Shown here: positions 17,053 through 29,428 of the stretch, piece by piece
Layout of the letters: every line of letters starts with the position of its first letter
Position numbering within the stretch: the first letter of the stretch is position 1
Assembly (NCBI RefSeq): GCF_000513095.1
Contig: NZ_BAUT01000043.1
Location: forward strand, 1 to 33,421
Direction of reading: 5' to 3'
Origin: Halalkalibacter wakoensis JCM 9140
Lineage (GTDB): Bacteria; Bacillota; Bacilli; Bacillales; Bacillaceae_D
Length of the DNA: 33,421 nt
The notes under the pieces: model-generated
What the model saw: the letters and a program-made list of their open reading frames with translations, nothing else
What the model was told of the DNA's origin: nothing
Database searches by the model: none
Translations under genes and position numbers: made by a program

Positions 17053-17544
17053 ATGGGTTTTGTAATTCCATGGGGATCCATACTTTATCAACTAGCGGCA
17101 TTTTTAGTTTTACTTTTCTTCCTCAATAAATTCGCTCTTAAGCCGTTACTTGGAGTAATGGAAAAACGCGAGCAATTGGTTAATGAAAACATCGACTCAG
17201 CTGAAAAGAGCCGTAAAGATGCAGAGTCTTACATTGAAGATCAACGTAAAGAGCTTGAAAAAGCAAAGCTTGAAGCTCAAGAAATCATTCAACAAGCGAA
17301 AAAGCTTAGTGAGCAACAAGGTCAGGACATATTAGAGCAAGCGCGCGAAAATGCTGAACGTTTGAAAGATTCAGCGTTAGCGGAAATCCAACGCGAAAAA
17401 GAACAAGCAGTATCTGCTCTTCGTGAACAAGTTGCAGGTCTTTCTGTTTTAATTGCTAAAAAAGTAATTGAAAAAGAACTAGATGAAAAAGCACAAGAGA
17501 AATTGGTAGAAGAGTATTTAAAAGAAGTAGGCGATAAGCTATGA
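17053..17544 (+). CDS. atpF: F0F1 ATP synthase subunit b
   Basis: The 163-residue peripheral-stalk subunit has one N-terminal membrane helix (about 8-26, YQLAAFLVLLFFLNKFAL) and a long charged coiled coil. The ribosome binding site AAAGGAG precedes the ATG. Its stop overlaps the atpH start (ATGAGC...), so delta is translationally coupled. Confidence 0.95.
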   Translation: MGFVIPWGSILYQLAAFLVLLFFLNKFALKPLLGVMEKREQLVNENIDSAEKSRKDAESYIEDQRKELEKAKLEAQEIIQQAKKLSEQQGQDILEQARENAERLKDSALAEIQREKEQAVSALREQVAGLSVLIAKKVIEKELDEKAQEKLVEEYLKEVGDKL

Positions 17545-18086
17545 GCAATCATGCAGTAGCGAAACGTTATGCATCTGCCCTTTTTCAGCTTGCTAAAGAA
17601 AAACATGATCTTAAGAAAGTAAATGAAGAGCTTCAGTCTGTGAAAACAGTCGTTGAAACGACACCTGAACTCGTTCAATTTCTTAATCATCCTAAAATCA
17701 CGGTAAAACAAAAGCAAGCTCTTGTTCAAGAAAGCTTTAAAGGTTTAAGTGATATTAGTGTGAATGCGCTTCTTTTATTAATTGACCGTAAGAGAACAGA
17801 CATTATCGTTCCAATGGTTAATAAGTACAAAGAATTAGCTTATGAAGAACAAGATATGGCAGAAGCACTTGTGTATTCAACAAAGCCATTATCAGAAAAA
17901 GAACAAAATCATATTGCGAAAGTATTTGCGAAACGAGCAAAGAAATCAAAACTTGAAGTGATAAACATCGTCGATCCAAAACTAATTGGCGGAATTAAGA
18001 TCCGTATTGGGGATCGTATCTATGACGGTACAGTCAAAGCGCAGCTTGACAAGCTTGAGCGCAATTTAACTGCCGGAACACGCTAG
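17541..18086 (+). CDS. atpH: F0F1 ATP synthase subunit delta
   Basis: The 181-residue subunit joins F1 to the b-stalk. It begins NHAVAKRYASALFQLA, the typical OSCP/delta N-terminal helix, and contains the conserved C-terminal VDPKLIGGIKIRIGDRIYDG. It overlaps atpF by four bases. atpA follows 21 bases later. Confidence 0.95.
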   Translation: MSNHAVAKRYASALFQLAKEKHDLKKVNEELQSVKTVVETTPELVQFLNHPKITVKQKQALVQESFKGLSDISVNALLLLIDRKRTDIIVPMVNKYKELAYEEQDMAEALVYSTKPLSEKEQNHIAKVFAKRAKKSKLEVINIVDPKLIGGIKIRIGDRIYDGTVKAQLDKLERNLTAGTR

Positions 18087-18089
18087 TAG

Positions 18090-19616
<1,527 letters not shown>

Positions 19617-19656
19617 TTCTAGATAGATCGTATTAGTTTTTGCGAAAAGGTGGTGA

Positions 19657-20529
<873 letters not shown>

Positions 20530-20530
20530 G

Positions 20531-20570
20531 GCTGTCTCATTAGGGGACTGTTCTCCTATTGAGACAACCT
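20531..20570 (+). other. Intercistronic stem-loop between atpG and atpD
   Basis: TGTCTCA (20533-20539) pairs with TGAGACA (20560-20566), and the stem extends inward through TAGGGGA/TCTCCTA with few mismatches. No T-run follows, so processing or mRNA stability is likelier than full termination. Confidence 0.6.
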
Positions 20571-20589
20571 TCTTAAAGCAAGTGAATAG

Positions 20590-22011
<1,422 letters not shown>

Positions 22012-22048
22012 GTGAACGTCATGTAGGGAGTTTTGACTCCCTTACTAA

Positions 22049-22489
<441 letters not shown>

Positions 22490-22495
22490 TTTTAC

Positions 22496-22529
22496 AAAAA
22501 TAAGACACCTTTTAGGTGTCTTATTTTTG
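22496..22529 (+). terminator. Terminator of the atp operon
   Basis: AAAAATAAGACACC and GGTGTCTTATTTTT are perfect complements around a short loop and end in T residues. Confidence 0.93.
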
Positions 22530-22639
22530 TTTTTAATAAATACAATAGATGATGTGTTGAGTGGAACAATAAAAGAAAGAGAACATTTTCACTTTTGTAA
22601 ATGGCCTATTTTTGAATTTATGCATTTTTCAGCTTGTCT

Positions 22640-22835
22640 GGAGTCGGGTGTCCAAAGAGAAGCGAACTTCCGACAGGATGGTGCTGGAAAACAGGAAAAG
22701 TGTCCGAAGAGGGCTGAACTTCGTACAGAATGAGGCTGAAGAAAAGGAAAAGTGTCCGAAGAGGGGTGAACTTCGGACAGGATGAGACTAAAAAGCAGGA
22801 AAATTGTCTGAAGAGCGGCATAGTTTTGCCAGATG
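22640..22835. repeat. 52-bp tandem array 2 (decayed)
   Basis: TGTCCGAAG or close variants start at 22649, 22701, 22753 and 22805, again an exact 52-bp period. Each is followed by a TTCGGACAG-like arm (best at 22772). The units resemble array 1 (GTGTCCGAAGAGG..GAACTTCGGACAGGATGAG) but carry more substitutions. The overlapping open frames on both strands are by-products of the repeat. Confidence 0.85.
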
Positions 22836-22859
22836 AAGCGATAAGTAATTATGTGTCTG

Positions 22860-23140
22860 TACATACCGAGTATTTGAAAAAGTGAAGTGAAAGCCGGCTT
22901 CGCGCAGGACCCACTCAAAAAGGCTTAAGAGCTAGCATCGACTGCGCACGCACCTGCTTAGACCTATGAACGTCCTTTTTGGGGAAGAGAATGCTGCGTG
23001 GGGAGTGTCTGTACAAGTTGCGCGCCATTTAAAAGAAACTGCTTTTAAAAAGGCTCAAAAAAAAGCAACGGCTCCGCACCCTGCTTTTTCCCTACAAAAA
23101 AGGGAAGAACATCCTTTTATGTATGCTCTAAAATAGGTCC
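22860..23140. other. Gene-free intergenic stretch
   Basis: I see no gene here. The stretch has a GC-richer first half (GCCGGCTTCGCGCAGGACC, CTGCGCACGCACCTGC) and a second half with A-runs and repeated CAAAAAAGG-like words. Short local hairpins occur but no convincing promoter, riboswitch or terminator. Confidence 0.5.
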
Positions 23141-23274
23141 GAACAACTAGAAATTCAGGTAGATTTTTTACTTTGAATCAGTTATGATGGAAAATGGGCT
23201 GATTTTTGTAAACATCGAGAAAAATACTCATTATCAGTCTTTTCTGATCATGAACAAGGGAGTAATGGAGAGCT

Positions 23275-23511
23275 ATGATTGAAGGATTTGGACAACAAGC
23301 AGTTTTACATATTGTCGTCAATATCTTTTTCATTGGTGTAACATGGTGGGCATTACAATCTTTTCGATTTGATCTTTTTGTAAAAGAACCAAAGGGACCA
23401 AAGGCAAAAGTCCTTATGATAATCGTGACGATTGCCATTGCTCAATTGGTTAGTCAGTTCTTTCTTGATTATATGTATTCATCACAAATGCTAAGGTATT
23501 TGTGGGAGTAA
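23275..23511 (+). CDS. ywzB: DUF1146 family membrane protein YwzB
   Basis: The 78-residue product has two transmembrane segments (about 8-27 and 44-62) and resembles B. subtilis YwzB (FGQQALxxIxV near the start, TWWALQ, IVTIAIAxxVSxFFLDY). The family sits next to the atp operon and murA in Bacillaceae; function unknown. The ribosome binding site (GGAG) precedes ATG 23275. In B. subtilis ywmB follows; here only a remnant of it remains. Confidence 0.85.
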   Translation: MIEGFGQQAVLHIVVNIFFIGVTWWALQSFRFDLFVKEPKGPKAKVLMIIVTIAIAQLVSQFFLDYMYSSQMLRYLWE

Positions 23512-23604
23512 GCCTTTTCAAGTTTGACTACAACTTCCATGTATGCTGGAGCTTCATGTGGAAAAAATGATAGTAATAAACGTTTTCCTGGGGAGGAGAA
23601 CATT

Positions 23605-24193
23605 GTGGATAAAAGCTGTTCTTGGTTTACATTCTTCGCTCTTAGGGTAAATATGGTAAGCGTGCATAATTAAATATCTTTTTCATTATCAGCTTGAAAC
23701 GATTGATCGCCTTTTCTCGTTCAATAAATGATTTTGCCGTCTATATACAGATAATGTGGTATTGATCGTTTATCTGAGAAATTCGTGCTACATGGTGATG
23801 TAAAAAGATTGTAAAACGACGCTTTCTACATATACCCCCTTTTAACGAGGGACGTTCTAGGCTTTATCCTATTTATTACATCGGAAGTGAAGTTTCTGTA
23901 ACAAACAGACTAGTTGTTGAATGTACTAGTAAAAGCGAATGGGTTTTCAAGCGATTAGACGAGTCTTCAAGCATTACTCCTTAAAAAATGGACCACGTAT
24001 TACATGCTGAAAATGGCTTGATGTACTGAATGGAAAATCAGATGTCTCCTTTTCCGCGTATAATTTTGAAATGACACCATAGGAATGAACAAAGGTTAAT
24101 TTGTCCAACTAGCATGATGATAAGCATGTGTAAGGATTGGGCTCAAGGACAACGTTGACAATAGGAACGCCTATTATTACGAATGAATATTGA
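23605..24193 (+). pseudogene. ywmB: Degraded ywmB (YwmB family) between ywzB and murA
   Basis: A GGGGAGGAG ribosome binding site (about 23590-23598) and GTG 23605 open a frame (MDKSCSWFTFFALRVNMVSV) that stops after 22 codons. At the far end, 24149-24193 encodes TTLTIGTPIITNEY and a stop, like the conserved C terminus of YwmB as I recall it. Just upstream, KVNL and, after a 2-base shift, QLA (24092-24114) also recall the family. In-frame stops occur at 24086, 24110 and 24131. A TC..NGLM remnant lies near 24002-24023. The size and gene order fit ywmB. Confidence 0.75.
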
Positions 24194-24214
24194 TGATAGA
24201 GAAGAGACTATAAT
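24184..24214 (+). promoter_or_regulatory. Candidate promoter for murA
   Basis: A consensus TATAAT (24209-24214) lies 22 bases before the murA start but its -35 is poor (TGAATA at 24184, 19-base spacer). A TTGACA at 24155-24160, inside the ywmB remnant, pairs with a weak TACGAA at 24179. Confidence 0.35.
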
Positions 24215-24235
24215 TTAGACGCGGAGGGGAATACG

Positions 24236-25555
24236 TTGGAAAAAATTATTGTCCGGGGTGGCAATCAGCTACGCGGCACTGTTAAGGTAGAAGGCGCAAA
24301 AAACGCAGTCTTACCTGTTATTGCTGCATCAATCCTAGCAGGCCGCGGCACAAGCCACATATATGATGTGCCAGAATTGGCAGATGTATACACGATGAAA
24401 GAAGTCTTAAGCAATTTAAATATTGATGTGAATTATGAAGATGGCGCCTTTCATGTAAATGCAGAAAAACCATTAAAAACAGAAGCGCCTTTTGAATATG
24501 TTCGTAAGATGAGAGCTTCGTTTCTTGTAATGGGTCCACTTCTAGCTCGTGTTGGAAAAGCAAGAATTGCACTTCCTGGTGGGTGTGCGATTGGATCACG
24601 TCCAATCGATCAACACCTTAAAGGGTTTGAAGCAATGGGCGCAACAGTTGAAATTGGAAATGGATTTATTGAAGCTCGCATTGACGGACGTTTGCAAGGT
24701 GCAAAAATTTATCTCGATTTCCCAAGTGTGGGAGCAACAGAAAACATTATGATGGCTGCTGCTATGGCTGAGGGAACGACAATTATTGAAAATGCGGCAG
24801 AAGAGCCTGAAATTGTATGTGTTGCTAACTACCTGAACGCGATGGGTGCAAAAGTACGCGGTGCCGGTACAGGTGAAATCCGAATTGAGGGCGTGGACGA
24901 ATTATTCGGCGCTGAGCACACTGTTATTCCAGATCGAATTGAAGCAGGTACATTCATGGTAGCAGCTGCTATTACAAAAGGAAATGTTCTTGTTGAAGGT
25001 GCTATGCCAGAACATTTACGTCCTCTTATTGCTAAAATGGGAGAAATGGGTGTTGAAATCATTGAAGAAGAAAACGGCCTTCGTGTCATTGGGCCTGAAA
25101 CGTTAAAGCCTGTTGATTTCAAAACAATGCCACATCCTGGCTTCCCAACGGATATGCAAGCACAAATGATGGCATTGCTTCTTGCAGCACATGGAACGGG
25201 TGTCATTACAGAAACGGTATTTGAAAATCGTTTCATGCATGTGGAAGAGTTCCGTCGTATGAATTCAAACATTAAAATTGAAGGTCGTTCGGCAATCATA
25301 ACGGGACCGAACAATCTTCAAGGCGCAGAAGTATCAGCTACAGACTTACGTGCTGGTGCGGCGTTAATCATTGCTGGGTTGATTGCAGATGGAGTCACTC
25401 GTGTGATGGAATTAAAACATATTGACCGAGGCTATGTGAACTTAGCAGGTAAACTTCAAGCACTTGGTGCGGATGTTGAACGTGTAGAGGAAGAAGTAGA
25501 AGAAGAAATTGAAAATCTAGATGCTCCTGCTCCACTACAAATCAAATCCATTTAA
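24236..25555 (+). CDS. murA: UDP-N-acetylglucosamine 1-carboxyvinyltransferase
   Basis: MurA transfers enolpyruvate from PEP to UDP-GlcNAc, the first committed step of peptidoglycan synthesis and the fosfomycin target. The 439-residue product has Lys22-Asn23 ([11 protein letters not shown]) and the PEP-binding Cys117 ([15 protein letters not shown]), so it should be fosfomycin-sensitive. It corresponds to murAA of B. subtilis by position. TTG 24236 is the start, with GGAGGGG spaced correctly. The C terminus carries a short Glu-rich tail ([12 protein letters not shown]). Confidence 0.96.
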   Translation: MEKIIVRGGNQLRGTVKVEGAKNAVLPVIAASILAGRGTSHIYDVPELADVYTMKEVLSNLNIDVNYEDGAFHVNAEKPLKTEAPFEYVRKMRASFLVMGPLLARVGKARIALPGGCAIGSRPIDQHLKGFEAMGATVEIGNGFIEARIDGRLQGAKIYLDFPSVGATENIMMAAAMAEGTTIIENAAEEPEIVCVANYLNAMGAKVRGAGTGEIRIEGVDELFGAEHTVIPDRIEAGTFMVAAAITKGNVLVEGAMPEHLRPLIAKMGEMGVEIIEEENGLRVIGPETLKPVDFKTMPHPGFPTDMQAQMMALLLAAHGTGVITETVFENRFMHVEEFRRMNSNIKIEGRSAIITGPNNLQGAEVSATDLRAGAALIIAGLIADGVTRVMELKHIDRGYVNLAGKLQALGADVERVEEEVEEEIENLDAPAPLQIKSI

Positions 25556-25566
25556 ATAAAGAAGAA

Positions 25567-25597
25567 AGATGCAAACTTGTGGGTTTGCATCTTTTTT
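25567..25597 (+). terminator. Terminator of murA
   Basis: AGATGCAAAC (25567-25576) pairs with GTTTGCATCT (25583-25592), followed by TTTTT. Confidence 0.92.
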
Positions 25598-25610
25598 ATG
25601 GAAAAATGAA

Positions 25611-25743
25611 AAAGTGCCTAACTGCCGCAGGGGAATAACACTCCGCTTTCCGCGGGTGCCCGGTGAGCCTCCTCGGCTGTCGCCTGCGGGGTCTCACACG
25701 TGGGTCACTGCTCCCGCAGGAGTCTCCGTGTCATTCCCCTGCT
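25611..25743 (-). repeat. Type B palindromic repeat, minus orientation (full copy)
   Basis: Read on the minus strand it runs from AGCAGGGGAATGACAC to GTGTTATTCCCCTGC and on to CGGCAGTTAGGCAC, nearly identical to 12529-12647 but with an intact middle (GCAGGCGACAGCCGAGGAGG). It lies between the murA terminator and a type A element. Confidence 0.9.
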
Positions 25744-25900
25744 AATATCAGCTTTCATACTTTTAACCAAAGATCCAACTCATTTATAAGCAGTTGGAAA
25801 GGATAAAAGATTCACCTTTCAATACCTTTTTGTTTTATAATCCTGTACTAACTGTATTTGTTAGGTGGTATTGGTTGCATGATATGCCAAAACAACATCA

Positions 25901-26031
25901 AAGTGTAATGGAGCGAAAGCACTGGACTCCTGCGGGAAATAGAGGTAGGGCTGAGACCCCACAGGCGTAGCCGAGGAGGCTCAGCAGCTCCTTGCTGGTG
26001 CGAGTGGCTGTAGCGCAATGGAACGAACATG
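25901..26031. repeat. Type A palindromic repeat (full copy)
   Basis: It runs from AAGTGTAATGGAGCG to TGGAACGAACATG and matches 2681-2813 throughout, with differences mostly in the middle. It shares ACTCCTGCGGG and GGCGTAGCCGAGGAGGCTC with the type B elements. It ends about 80 bases before the spoIID promoter. Confidence 0.87.
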
Positions 26032-26112
26032 TTCATACACCCAGCTCAAAAACAGTCATATGAAAATAAATATTTTTTCCCACAATCTCTCACTTTTCCT
26101 CCCAACCGTAAA

Positions 26113-26142
26113 GTTCTATTTCCAGTCAAGCCTTCATATAAT
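26113..26142 (+). promoter_or_regulatory. Putative sigma-E promoter of spoIID
   Basis: GTTCTATT (26113-26120), a 14-base spacer and CATATAAT (26135-26142) fit the sigma-E consensus (about GTCATATT and CATACAAT) at 6/8 and 7/8. B. subtilis spoIID is a sigma-E gene. Confidence 0.65.
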
Positions 26143-26175
26143 TATTTAGACAGATTAGTAAATGGAGGATCAGAC

Positions 26176-27201
26176 ATGAAACGACTTCTCGTTGTAGCCA
26201 CTATTTTATGCACAGTTGTGCTCATTATTCCAGCAGTAATTATCGTTTTTCTCTCAGATCCTGCAGAAAGTACGACAACGGTAACAAGGACCATCACATT
26301 GGAAGAGCTTGAGAGTGAGTTTGATTATAATCCAGAAGCGGATGTTGCCGTGACCGTTTTTCGAACAGAATCGGAGCAATTAGAAGAAACACCTCTTGAG
26401 CGTTATGTTATGGGGGTAGTGGCTTCTGAAATGCATGCGAGCTTTGAAATGGAAGCCTTAAAGGCTCAAGCCCTAACGGCTAGAACCTATATGGTAAAAA
26501 ACATTTTGCAACCAAGAACAGAGCAACTCCCTGAAGGAGCGATGGTAACAGATACTGTTACACATCAAGTGTATAAAAATGAAGAAGAGCTAAAGGAACT
26601 ATGGGGCTCGGACTATGATATGAATATGGCACGGATACAAGAAGCTGTACTGGCCACTCAAGGTCAAGTACTAACATTTGAAGGTGAACCCATTGATGCG
26701 TTGTTTTTCTCAACAAGCAATGGCTATACCGAGAATTCCGAAGACTACTGGGGAGATGAAATTCCTTATTTACGTAGTGTCGAAAGTCCTTGGGATCAGG
26801 TCTCACCTAGATTTAGTTCAGAAATAACGATGTCCGTAGCAGATTTTCAAGAAAAACTAAAGGTCAACTTACCCGAAGATGGGTCGGTTGGAACGATTCT
26901 TGAACGGACACAAGGTGGTCGTGTGGCCAAAGTCAGAATCAACGATGAAGAATTATCAGGGCGCGAAGTACGTGATCGTCTTGGACTTGATTCCTCTGAC
27001 TTCCAGTGGCAGCGTCAAGGAGATCAAATTGCTATCCAAACGCGAGGCTGGGGTCATGGAGTTGGCATGAGTCAGTTTGGAGCAGATGGCATGGCGAAAG
27101 AAGGAAGCAACTATGCCGATATAATCAATCATTATTACAATGGAGTTGAGATCCAATCTGTTGAACCATTTGTTTCGGAGATGTTAGCAAAAGCAGAATA
27201 A
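26176..27201 (+). CDS. spoIID: Stage II sporulation protein D
   Basis: SpoIID is a mother-cell lytic transglycosylase that, with SpoIIM and SpoIIP, drives engulfment. The 341-residue product has one N-terminal membrane anchor (about 3-27) and the SpoIID domain, including LERYVMGVVASEMHASFEME with the catalytic Glu, LKAQALTARTYM near residue 110 and the C-terminal GWGHGVGMSQFGADGMA. ATG 26176 follows ATGGAGGATC by six bases. An upstream in-frame start at 26029 lies in the type A repeat and would put the sigma-E promoter inside the gene. Confidence 0.95.
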   Translation: MKRLLVVATILCTVVLIIPAVIIVFLSDPAESTTTVTRTITLEELESEFDYNPEADVAVTVFRTESEQLEETPLERYVMGVVASEMHASFEMEALKAQALTARTYMVKNILQPRTEQLPEGAMVTDTVTHQVYKNEEELKELWGSDYDMNMARIQEAVLATQGQVLTFEGEPIDALFFSTSNGYTENSEDYWGDEIPYLRSVESPWDQVSPRFSSEITMSVADFQEKLKVNLPEDGSVGTILERTQGGRVAKVRINDEELSGREVRDRLGLDSSDFQWQRQGDQIAIQTRGWGHGVGMSQFGADGMAKEGSNYADIINHYYNGVEIQSVEPFVSEMLAKAE

Positions 27202-27207
27202 ATAAAA

Positions 27208-27242
27208 GCCAGGTACTTTGAACGAGAAGTGCCTGGCATTTT
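27208..27242 (+). terminator. Terminator of spoIID
   Basis: GCCAGGTACTT (27208-27218) pairs with AAGTGCCTGGC (27227-27237), one mismatch, then ATTTT. Confidence 0.85.
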
Positions 27243-27253
27243 AGTATTCTCTT

Positions 27254-27667
27254 GTCCGAAGAGGGATTTAGTTTGGAGAAGAAGTCGATAAAATCCGAAG
27301 CTGTGACTAGCTTGGACAAGAAGGAATTAATAATGCGCAAACTAGTCCGAAGTCAGTTCAAGTTCGGACAGAAAGCAGACATCAAAGCGCAAACTAGTCC
27401 GAAGGTAGGTCAAGTTCGGACAGAAAGCAGGCAACAAAGCGCAATTTAGTCCGAAGTCAGTTCAAGTTCGGAAAGAAAACAAGCACCAAAGCGCAAACTA
27501 GTCCGAAGGTAGGTCAAGTTCGGACAGAAAGCAGACATCAAAGCGCAAACTAGTCCGAAGTTAGTTCAAGTTCGGACAATAAGTAGGCACCAAAGCCCGA
27601 TCCAGTCCGAAGTCAGCTCTACTTCGGACAAGAAGAAGGATTCAGGCACAATCTAGTCCAAAGAAGA
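27254..27667. repeat. 52-bp tandem array 3 with higher-order 104-bp structure
   Basis: GTCCGAAG, or a one-mismatch variant, starts at 27293, 27345, 27397, 27449, 27501, 27553, 27605 and 27657, a 52-bp period for eight units. A further copy at 27254 is offset by 39 bases, consistent with a 13-bp deletion. TTCGGAC arms follow each by about 10 bases. Units alternate between two spacer types (GTCAGTTCAAG at 27353 and 27457; GGTAGGTCAAG at 27404 and 27508), so the array grew partly by duplicating 104-bp pairs. Confidence 0.92.
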
Positions 27668-27761
27668 AGCCAAATCCACCCCAAACCAAAAAATATTTCT
27701 CGCTTATGAATAAATAAATACACTTTGTCGAAAAATAATCGAAAAAAAATTTTACGCTGAT

Positions 27762-27791
27762 GTATACATTTCTAGCAATCTGATCAGAATG
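27762..27791 (+). promoter_or_regulatory. sigma-F promoter of spoIIQ
   Basis: GTATA (27762-27766), a 15-base spacer and GATCAGAATG (27782-27791) match the sigma-F consensus (GYWTA and GGNNANAHTR) with one mismatch. spoIIQ is a known sigma-F gene. Confidence 0.8.
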
Positions 27792-27810
27792 ATTGCTGAG
27801 GTGATGGAAA

Positions 27811-28677
27811 ATGAGAGAAGAAAACAAAAACTCTTCCAATTCTGAAGAAAATCAATTAAATGTAAGAAGTTTATTACGTAAGCGCTGGGTACTGCCTGCA
27901 GTATACTTAGTCGCTGCAGCTGGTGTGTTAAGTGCCGTATTCGTTATGCAAGGTGGAGACGAGTCAGCAGCACCAGAAGAAGGTGTTGAGGTAACAGATC
28001 CAAGCTATGTGGGAGATATGAATCCATACGGTGAAGATGCAGTAGCGGTTACCGCGTCAAGTGAAGTCGTTCAAATGCCAGTTGCAAATGAAGATGATGT
28101 CACAGTTGTTGGGTATTTCTATGATGTCAATGGTTCACCTGAAGAACAGCAAGAAGCTCTTGTATACTACAATAATACGTATTTCCCGAATAAAGGAATG
28201 GACTTTGCACATGTAGATGGTGAAAGCTTTGAGGCTACTGCTGCTCTAAGTGGAACAGTTGTCAAAGCAGAGAAAGATTCATTACTTGGTTATGTAGTGG
28301 AAATCTCGCATGAAGATGGAGTGGTCACTCACTATCATAGTTTAGAAGCAATTGAAGTAGAAGAAGGTGCAACGGTTGAACAAGGAGATATCCTAGGACG
28401 TGCTGGGCGTAATAGCTATAATACAGATGCTGGCATTCATGTTCACTTTGAAATCCGTTACGATGGAGTAGCTGTTAATCCAAGTGATGTGTTTCAACAA
28501 CCAATTGATTCCGTAAGAGACATTGCGGATGATCAAGAAAAAGAAGAAGCACCAGCTGATGAAGAAAAACCTGCTGAAGATGATGAAGCAGCAGAAGACG
28601 AAGACGAAGAAGAAGTAACACCTGATGAGAACAATGATGAAGACGAAGATCAAGAAGAACAAACAGAATTAGGTTAA
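27811..28677 (+). CDS. spoIIQ: Stage II sporulation protein Q
   Basis: SpoIIQ is the forespore half of the SpoIIIAH-SpoIIQ channel that links forespore and mother cell during engulfment. The 288-residue product has a short cytoplasmic end, one membrane helix (about 27-47) and a LytM/M23-like domain (about 115-228). The first zinc ligand is replaced: the HxxxD motif reads N127-K-G-M-D131, while HYH (174-176) and HVH (210-212) remain. The fold is therefore probably not an active endopeptidase, as in B. subtilis. The last 50 residues are highly acidic. The ribosome binding site GAGGTGATGG is close to the ATG. Confidence 0.94.
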   Translation: MREENKNSSNSEENQLNVRSLLRKRWVLPAVYLVAAAGVLSAVFVMQGGDESAAPEEGVEVTDPSYVGDMNPYGEDAVAVTASSEVVQMPVANEDDVTVVGYFYDVNGSPEEQQEALVYYNNTYFPNKGMDFAHVDGESFEATAALSGTVVKAEKDSLLGYVVEISHEDGVVTHYHSLEAIEVEEGATVEQGDILGRAGRNSYNTDAGIHVHFEIRYDGVAVNPSDVFQQPIDSVRDIADDQEKEEAPADEEKPAEDDEAAEDEDEEEVTPDENNDEDEDQEEQTELG

Positions 28678-28686
28678 GGAATGAAG

Positions 28687-28729
28687 CAAAAACTAGCTCC
28701 CAGAAAAGGGCTAGTTTTTGTTTTTTTTG
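28687..28729 (+). terminator. Terminator of spoIIQ
   Basis: CAAAAACTAGC pairs with GCTAGTTTTTG, followed by eight T residues. Confidence 0.9.
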
Positions 28730-28743
28730 TCGTAAAGAAAATA

Positions 28744-28772
28744 TTGACAGAAATCTGAAATTTTGAAATAAT
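28744..28772 (+). promoter_or_regulatory. sigma-A promoter upstream of the small membrane genes
   Basis: TTGACA (28744-28749), 17 bases, AATAAT (28767-28772). It lies directly after the spoIIQ terminator and about 105 bases before ATG 28877. Confidence 0.6.
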
Positions 28773-28839
28773 GTGATATAGAACAGAAGAAAACGATATG
28801 AACTCTTTGTGAAACAGCGTTTTTCTTTTTCTTCAAAAA

Positions 28840-28853
28840 TGATAACGCTTACA
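28840..28853 (+). promoter_or_regulatory. Candidate CcpA cre site
   Basis: TGATAACGCTTACA matches the B. subtilis cre consensus TGWNANCGNTNWCA at every position. It lies about 60 bases after the likely transcription start, a position typical for roadblock repression by CcpA. Confidence 0.65.
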
Positions 28854-28876
28854 AAACAAGCTTTGGAGGGATCAAA

Positions 28877-29053
28877 ATGTTATACGTCTTTTTAGTCATT
28901 ACCATTTTATCGGTCGTCTTCACGTTTCGTTTGAAAAAGCCTTTATTATTATCCATTCCATTTGCGTCTATATTTGTGTATATGATTGTCCAAATTGCGA
29001 TAGTACCTCTTGGTTTTTTTGAAACGATTCGATTTATAGCGGGGTTAAGGTAA
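28877..29053 (+). CDS. 58-residue two-span membrane protein
   Basis: ATG 28877 is six bases after GGAGGG. The product begins MLYVFLVITILSVVFTFRLK and has a second hydrophobic segment (about 25-46). It ends in GLR at TAA 29051-29053, one base before the next start. No family is recognised. Promoter, cre site, ribosome binding site and tight coupling to the next gene make it a convincing small gene. Confidence 0.7.
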   Translation: MLYVFLVITILSVVFTFRLKKPLLLSIPFASIFVYMIVQIAIVPLGFFETIRFIAGLR

Positions 29054-29054
29054 G

Positions 29055-29342
29055 ATGAAGAATGGTAAAAAAAGTCACCTACGCCTAATACAGACCGACT
29101 ATTCAGTATGTACACATTGTAAACATGGGGAACTGCAAGACATGCCAAATACACGATATGTTCTTTTTCTTAGTGTTCTTCCATGGTTGCTTTCCTTTAT
29201 TTTAGTTTTTACCGTTCATCCCATCTTTCTCATTTTCATACCGATTGTTGGTTTGATCAATACGGTGATTGCTAAAAAGCAAAAGCCGATAAGAAAGTGC
29301 AAATCATGTCATGCCATCCAACGCCATTTAAAAGTGATTTAG
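29055..29342 (+). CDS. Membrane protein with CxxC pairs at both ends
   Basis: The 95-residue product has Cys19-x-x-Cys22 (VCTHCKHG) and Cys82-x-x-Cys85 (KCKSCHA), separated by two hydrophobic segments (about 35-53 and 56-73). A helical hairpin would place both pairs on the same side, where they could form one zinc site. Function unknown. It starts one base after the preceding stop, so the two are surely co-translated. The protein at 2887 carries the same parts in another order. Confidence 0.75.
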   Translation: MKNGKKSHLRLIQTDYSVCTHCKHGELQDMPNTRYVLFLSVLPWLLSFILVFTVHPIFLIFIPIVGLINTVIAKKQKPIRKCKSCHAIQRHLKVI

Positions 29343-29428
29343 ACATTTGTTACATTCTATAAGGGAGGGATGCATGTAGGATAGCCCCATACGGCCGAAG
29401 GATAACTAGAAAAGGGAGGAATTACATT

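Noticed and set aside
25848-26036. Minus-strand frame over the type A repeat before spoIID
   Set aside because: It is coded entirely by the palindromic repeat, and a similar frame arises from the partial copy at 2433, so it is a property of the repeat.
27252-27449. 65-codon open frame after spoIID
   Set aside because: It is read through the tandem array. 52 is not a multiple of three, so the frame shifts with each unit and no protein repeat results.
28393-28662. Phe-rich minus-strand frame opposite spoIIQ
   Set aside because: It is the complement of the acidic GAA/GAT-rich tail of spoIIQ, which yields Phe/Ile/Ser codons without stops.
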